Source: BS750m-G62 sp964577175 (lineage in GTDB: Bacteria; Planctomycetota; Phycisphaerae; FEN-1346). Taken from it: DNA of 14,403 bases. The stretch lies in contig CAZNYC010000106.1 in the NCBI GenBank assembly GCA_964577175.1, forward strand, positions 1 to 14,403. The letters are read 5' to 3'. A program made the translations under genes and the position numbers. Position 1 is the stretch's first letter. Every line of letters begins with the position of its first letter. A model generated the notes under the pieces. The model ran no database searches. It was not told where the DNA came from and saw nothing but the letters and a program-made list of their open reading frames with translations. Below, in pieces: positions 12,197-14,403 of the stretch.

Positions 12197-13492
12197 TCAC
12201 GCCTTCTCCCACTTTTCGAGGTACGCCACCTGGCTGAGGGTCCGGCCTTCGCGGATTTCGGCGCGAAGGCGGTTCTCGGTCTCGAGCAAGTCCTGGGCGC
12301 GGTTCGCCAGTTCCACCACCTGCCGGGCCGACAGGTGCATGACGCCGTCGTCGTCGCCGATGAGCCAGTCGCCGGGTTGGACCTCCTGGCCGCTCAGGCG
12401 GATGGGCCCGCCGATCTCGCCCAGCCCCTTCGGGTACCCCGCGTGGCTGCACGTCACCCGGGCGAACGCCGGGAAGCCGAGGTTGCGGATGTCGCCGGTG
12501 TCGCGGATGGCGCCGTCGATGACGACGCCGGCCACCTGTTTCTGGAGGGCGGACTCGGAGGCGAGTTCGCCCCAGACGGCGGGCCCGGCCCCGCCGGCGT
12601 CGATCGCGATGACCTGGCCCGGCTCGGCGCGGTCGATCGCCTCCACGCTCTTGGCGAAGTCGCCGGGCGCCGTCCGCACCGTCAGGACGGGCCCGACGAG
12701 TTTCGCGCCCGGCACGACCGGCGCGAGGCCCTCCAGGCACGGCCGGTGATGGCAGGCGTCGCTCACGTTGGCGGTCGAGACCCGCATCAAGACCTCGCGG
12801 ACGCCCTCAAGGCCCACGCGGCGGAAGAGGTCCGTCTTCACGCCTTGACCCGTGTTGATGGCGCGGCGGAGGTCGGCGGCGGCCGCGGCCGGATCGTGGG
12901 CCTTGATGATCGCGCCGCCCACGACGACGATGGACGCCCCCGCCGCCACCGCCTGCGGGGCCGTCTCCGGCGTCAGGCCGCCCGCAGCCGCCAGGGGCAC
13001 GTCCGTCACCTTCGCCAGGCGCGCGAGGAGATCGGTGCCGGCGTCGGCGGTCCCGCCGGCCATCTGCATGTCGATCGGACAGTGCACCGCCACGAACGCC
13101 GCACCCCACTCGCCCAGTCTCGCGACGAGCGGTTCGGGGTCCGCCACGCCGAGGATGTCGACGCCGATGCCGAGACCGAAGTGGCGGCCGACCTCGATCG
13201 CCTCGCGGACGGTGGCCTCGCTCGCCGCCCCCAGCACGACGGCGTAATCGGCGCCGGCCTTGGCGGCGGCTTCCATCTCGACGCGGCCGGCGTCGGCGGT
13301 CTTCATGTCCGCCACGATCCGCTTCTCGGGGAACCGCTCGCGCAGGGCCCGGACGGCGTCGAGGCCCTCACTCTTGATGAGCGGCGTGCCGGCCTCGACC
13401 CAGTCGACGCCGCCGGGGACGGCCAGGTCGGCGATGCGCAGGGCGCGCTCCAGGTCGAGGAAATCGAGGGCGAGTTGCAGGATGGGCGGCAT
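12197..13492 (-). CDS. 3-hexulose-6-phosphate synthase-RraA-like aldolase fusion
   Basis: A 431-residue two-domain cytoplasmic protein. Residues 1-212 form an OMPDC-superfamily barrel of the hexulose-6-phosphate synthase/KGPDC type, with D10 (ALDF), E33, the DMKTAD motif (D62, K64, D67) and a C-terminal phosphate loop AAGGLTPE...VVVGGAII. Hps joins formaldehyde to ribulose 5-phosphate, or runs backward to supply ribulose 5-phosphate. Residues about 225-431 are RraA-like, and VIDGAIRDTGDI keeps R330-D331-x2-D334, the metal/substrate motif of 4-hydroxy-4-methyl-2-oxoglutarate-type aldolases. So the second half may be an active lyase rather than an RNase E inhibitor. This fusion is known in archaea and some bacteria. 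The partner isomerase (PHI) is not in the window. The start is fixed by AGGAG 6 nt upstream. It lies 77 nt after queD, with no promoter seen between. Confidence 0.9.
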   Translation of the reverse strand: MPPILQLALDFLDLERALRIADLAVPGGVDWVEAGTPLIKSEGLDAVRALRERFPEKRIVADMKTADAGRVEMEAAAKAGADYAVVLGAASEATVREAIEVGRHFGLGIGVDILGVADPEPLVARLGEWGAAFVAVHCPIDMQMAGGTADAGTDLLARLAKVTDVPLAAAGGLTPETAPQAVAAGASIVVVGGAIIKAHDPAAAAADLRRAINTGQGVKTDLFRRVGLEGVREVLMRVSTANVSDACHHRPCLEGLAPVVPGAKLVGPVLTVRTAPGDFAKSVEAIDRAEPGQVIAIDAGGAGPAVWGELASESALQKQVAGVVIDGAIRDTGDIRNLGFPAFARVTCSHAGYPKGLGEIGGPIRLSGQEVQPGDWLIGDDDGVMHLSARQVVELANRAQDLLETENRLRAEIREGRTLSQVAYLEKWEKA

Positions 13493-13569
13493 TGAGGGCT
13501 CCTGCCAATCGGCGGCTCGTGTGGTTCGTCATCCCCCTCCCCCCAAGGGAGAGCGCGCGCCGGCGGTGG

Positions 13570-13956
13570 CTACGCCTCGCCCGCCGGCTCCGGCCGGTAC
13601 GTCACGGCGCAGCGCTCGGATTCCCACGTCGTGACCGACGTCAGCCGGACGCCCTCGGGCAGGCGCTCGGCCACGCGCTCGGCGATGACGCGGGCCAGAT
13701 TCTCGCTGGACGGGTTGATCGCGTCGAACGGCGGCACGTCGTTCAGGTACGCGTGGTCGAGGTCCTCGATGGCGTCGGCGAGGATCTTCTTGACGACCAC
13801 GAAATCGATGAGCATGCCCTCGTCGTCCAGGTCGTCGCCGGTGATGCGGAGGTCCACCCGCCAGTTGTGCCCGTGCAGATGCTCGCACTTGCCCTTGTAC
13901 CGGCGAAGGTTGTGGGCGGCGCTGACGTGGTCGCGAACGAGCAGTTCGTACGGCAT
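13570..13956 (-). CDS. queD: QueD-like 6-carboxytetrahydropterin synthase
   Basis: A 128-residue cytoplasmic T-fold enzyme of the PTPS/QueD family, the second step toward queuosine and other 7-deazapurines (dihydroneopterin triphosphate to 6-carboxytetrahydropterin). Zinc ligands are H15 (SAAHNL), H28 and H30 (LHGHNW). The catalytic Cys is C24 in GKCEHLHGH, the Asp-His pair is D67-H68 (DLDHAYLND), and the late Glu is E112 (TTWESERC). Length matches QueD. ATG 13956 is chosen because homology starts there and AGGAG lies 6 nt before it; an in-frame ATG at 14040 would add 28 unrelated residues and sits almost at the predicted transcript start. Other queuosine genes are not in the window. A pterin-forming PTPS paralogue is a possible alternative. 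Confidence 0.87.
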   Translation of the reverse strand: MPYELLVRDHVSAAHNLRRYKGKCEHLHGHNWRVDLRITGDDLDDEGMLIDFVVVKKILADAIEDLDHAYLNDVPPFDAINPSSENLARVIAERVAERLPEGVRLTSVTTWESERCAVTYRPEPAGEA

Positions 13957-14039
13957 CCGAGGCTCCTCGGCAATGGGTCGGGGCGGGGACCGGCCGCACG
14001 CGGATGCCGCGACCGTCCCGTGTCGGCGCTCCGCCGACA
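13957..14039 (-). promoter_or_regulatory. Structured queD leader with the ribosome-binding site inside a palindrome
   Basis: From the 5' end of the predicted transcript there are three stems. TGTCGGCG/CGCCGACA (14021-14028 with 14032-14039) is a perfect 8-bp stem with a 3-nt loop. A compound stem has CGCGG/CCGCG (13999-14003 with 14007-14011) inside GGGAC/GTCCC (13986-13990 with 14015-14019). The perfect palindrome CCGAGGCTCCTCGG (13957-13970) contains the Shine-Dalgarno of queD. No known riboswitch consensus, including preQ1, was recognised. Confidence 0.45.
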
Positions 14040-14049
14040 TCCGTCGCCT

Positions 14050-14078
14050 ATTCTAGGAACGGCGGACGGGTCGTACAA
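14050..14078 (-). promoter_or_regulatory. Promoter of queD (leftward)
   Basis: On the minus strand TTGTAC (14078-14073), a 17-nt spacer and TAGAAT (14055-14050) fit a sigma70-type promoter with a good -10 and a weak -35. The transcript would start near 14043, giving a leader of about 87 nt. Confidence 0.5.
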
Positions 14079-14115
14079 GGCCGGATTCGGCCCGGCAGAT
14101 TTGTTGCGGGTTTTC

Positions 14116-14145
14116 TTGACGCGGCTGCCGTTATGGCGCAATATT
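14116..14145 (+). promoter_or_regulatory. Divergent promoter for the gene cut by the right edge
   Basis: TTGACG (14116-14121) is followed after 18 nt by AATATT (14140-14145), inside the only AT-rich patch nearby. The -35 is good and the -10 is imperfect. The start codon at 14159 would leave a very short leader. Confidence 0.45.
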
Positions 14146-14158
14146 AGAGGGGAGGGGC

Positions 14159-14403
14159 GTGCATCCCGAGCCACTCCCACACGTCGGCGGGGTACCTGGC
14201 GGACGAAAACTCATGGTCCAACCAGGCGAGCCCGAACGCAGGGCGTGGCTGCTGGGCGTCGGCCACGACGGCGACGATGGCCACGTGCGCATCACCAGGG
14301 GCGAGAACTTTCGCCTCTTCGGCGGCAGCGAGGAAACCCACGAGGTGATGCAGGAGACGGCCGTCAAGTTCAACGAGAAACTCCGCGACCGCGGCAAGAG
14401 CCT
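14159..14403 (+). CDS. Conserved protein of unknown function, 3' part beyond the window
   Basis: An open frame from GTG 14159 runs off the right edge (81 full codons). GGAGGGG at 14151-14157 is a strong ribosome-binding site directly before it; ATG 14213 is an in-frame alternative without one. After a poorly conserved start, the segment WLLGVGHDGDDGHVRITRG and then FRLFGGSEETHEVMQETAVKF reads like real, conserved, charged protein with a helical end, and codon use favours G/C at third positions as in neighbouring genes. I do not recognise a named family. It is divergent from queD and shares the intergenic region 13957-14158. Confidence 0.72.
   Translation, partial: MHPEPLPHVGGVPGGRKLMVQPGEPERRAWLLGVGHDGDDGHVRITRGENFRLFGGSEETHEVMQETAVKFNEKLRDRGKS

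Noticed and set aside
13537..13551. Terminator between queD and the Hps-RraA gene (CTCCC/GGGAG stem)
   Set aside because: The stem is only 5 bp and has no T-run. It resembles a C-rich low-complexity stretch, so it is not listed as a feature.
13957..14040. A longer QueD starting at ATG 14040
   Set aside because: The extra 28 residues have no QueD similarity, and the good Shine-Dalgarno belongs to ATG 13956.
13957..14055. preQ1 riboswitch before queD
   Set aside because: The stems are GC-rich and lack the A-rich tail and the loop bases of known preQ1 classes.

Overview
The window is strongly GC-rich bacterial DNA with dense genes, short gaps and many GC-rich hairpins. An outer-membrane porin shows a Gram-negative envelope. 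McsA/McsB arginine kinase, a hexulose-phosphate synthase-RraA fusion, orphan exported proteins and many short palindromic repeats between genes fit a member of the Planctomycetota (Phycisphaerae-like) or a close relative. That placement is inferred from gene content only. No rRNA, tRNA, CRISPR array or insertion sequence was found.

Left part (1-4663, + strand): an iron module. A DtxR/MntR-family metal-dependent repressor overlaps feoA by 4 nt. A tandem array of GC-rich hairpins fills most of the gap to feoB, the ferrous-iron GTPase-permease. A second, nested inverted repeat fills the gap between feoB and an OprB-like porin.

Middle part (4664-9545, + strand): a good sigma70-type promoter precedes an exported helical-repeat protein of unknown role. 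Next comes an orphan peptide-type ABC substrate-binding protein with an Arg-rich tail, translationally coupled (ATGA) to a SagB-type nitroreductase. A TTG-started DUF523-DUF1722 protein follows, the architecture of the tRNA 4-thiouridine desulfidase RudS.

Right part (9575-14055, - strand): a 103-nt palindromic repeat separates the + genes from a leftward block. Read from the right, that block is queD (with its own promoter and a structured leader), the Hps-RraA fusion, a hairpin, then a near-consensus promoter driving mcsA-mcsB and a TIM-barrel sugar isomerase-like gene. These last three overlap or nearly touch. No ctsR or clpC is adjacent.

Right edge: a divergent promoter and strong ribosome-binding site start a + strand gene, cut by the window end, that looks like a conserved protein of unknown function.

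No single obvious new machine was found. The least explained signals are the feoA-feoB hairpin array, the nested repeat after feoB, the orphan binding protein-SagB-RudS cluster, the arginine-kinase operon with a sugar-isomerase-like third gene, and the Hps-RraA fusion.
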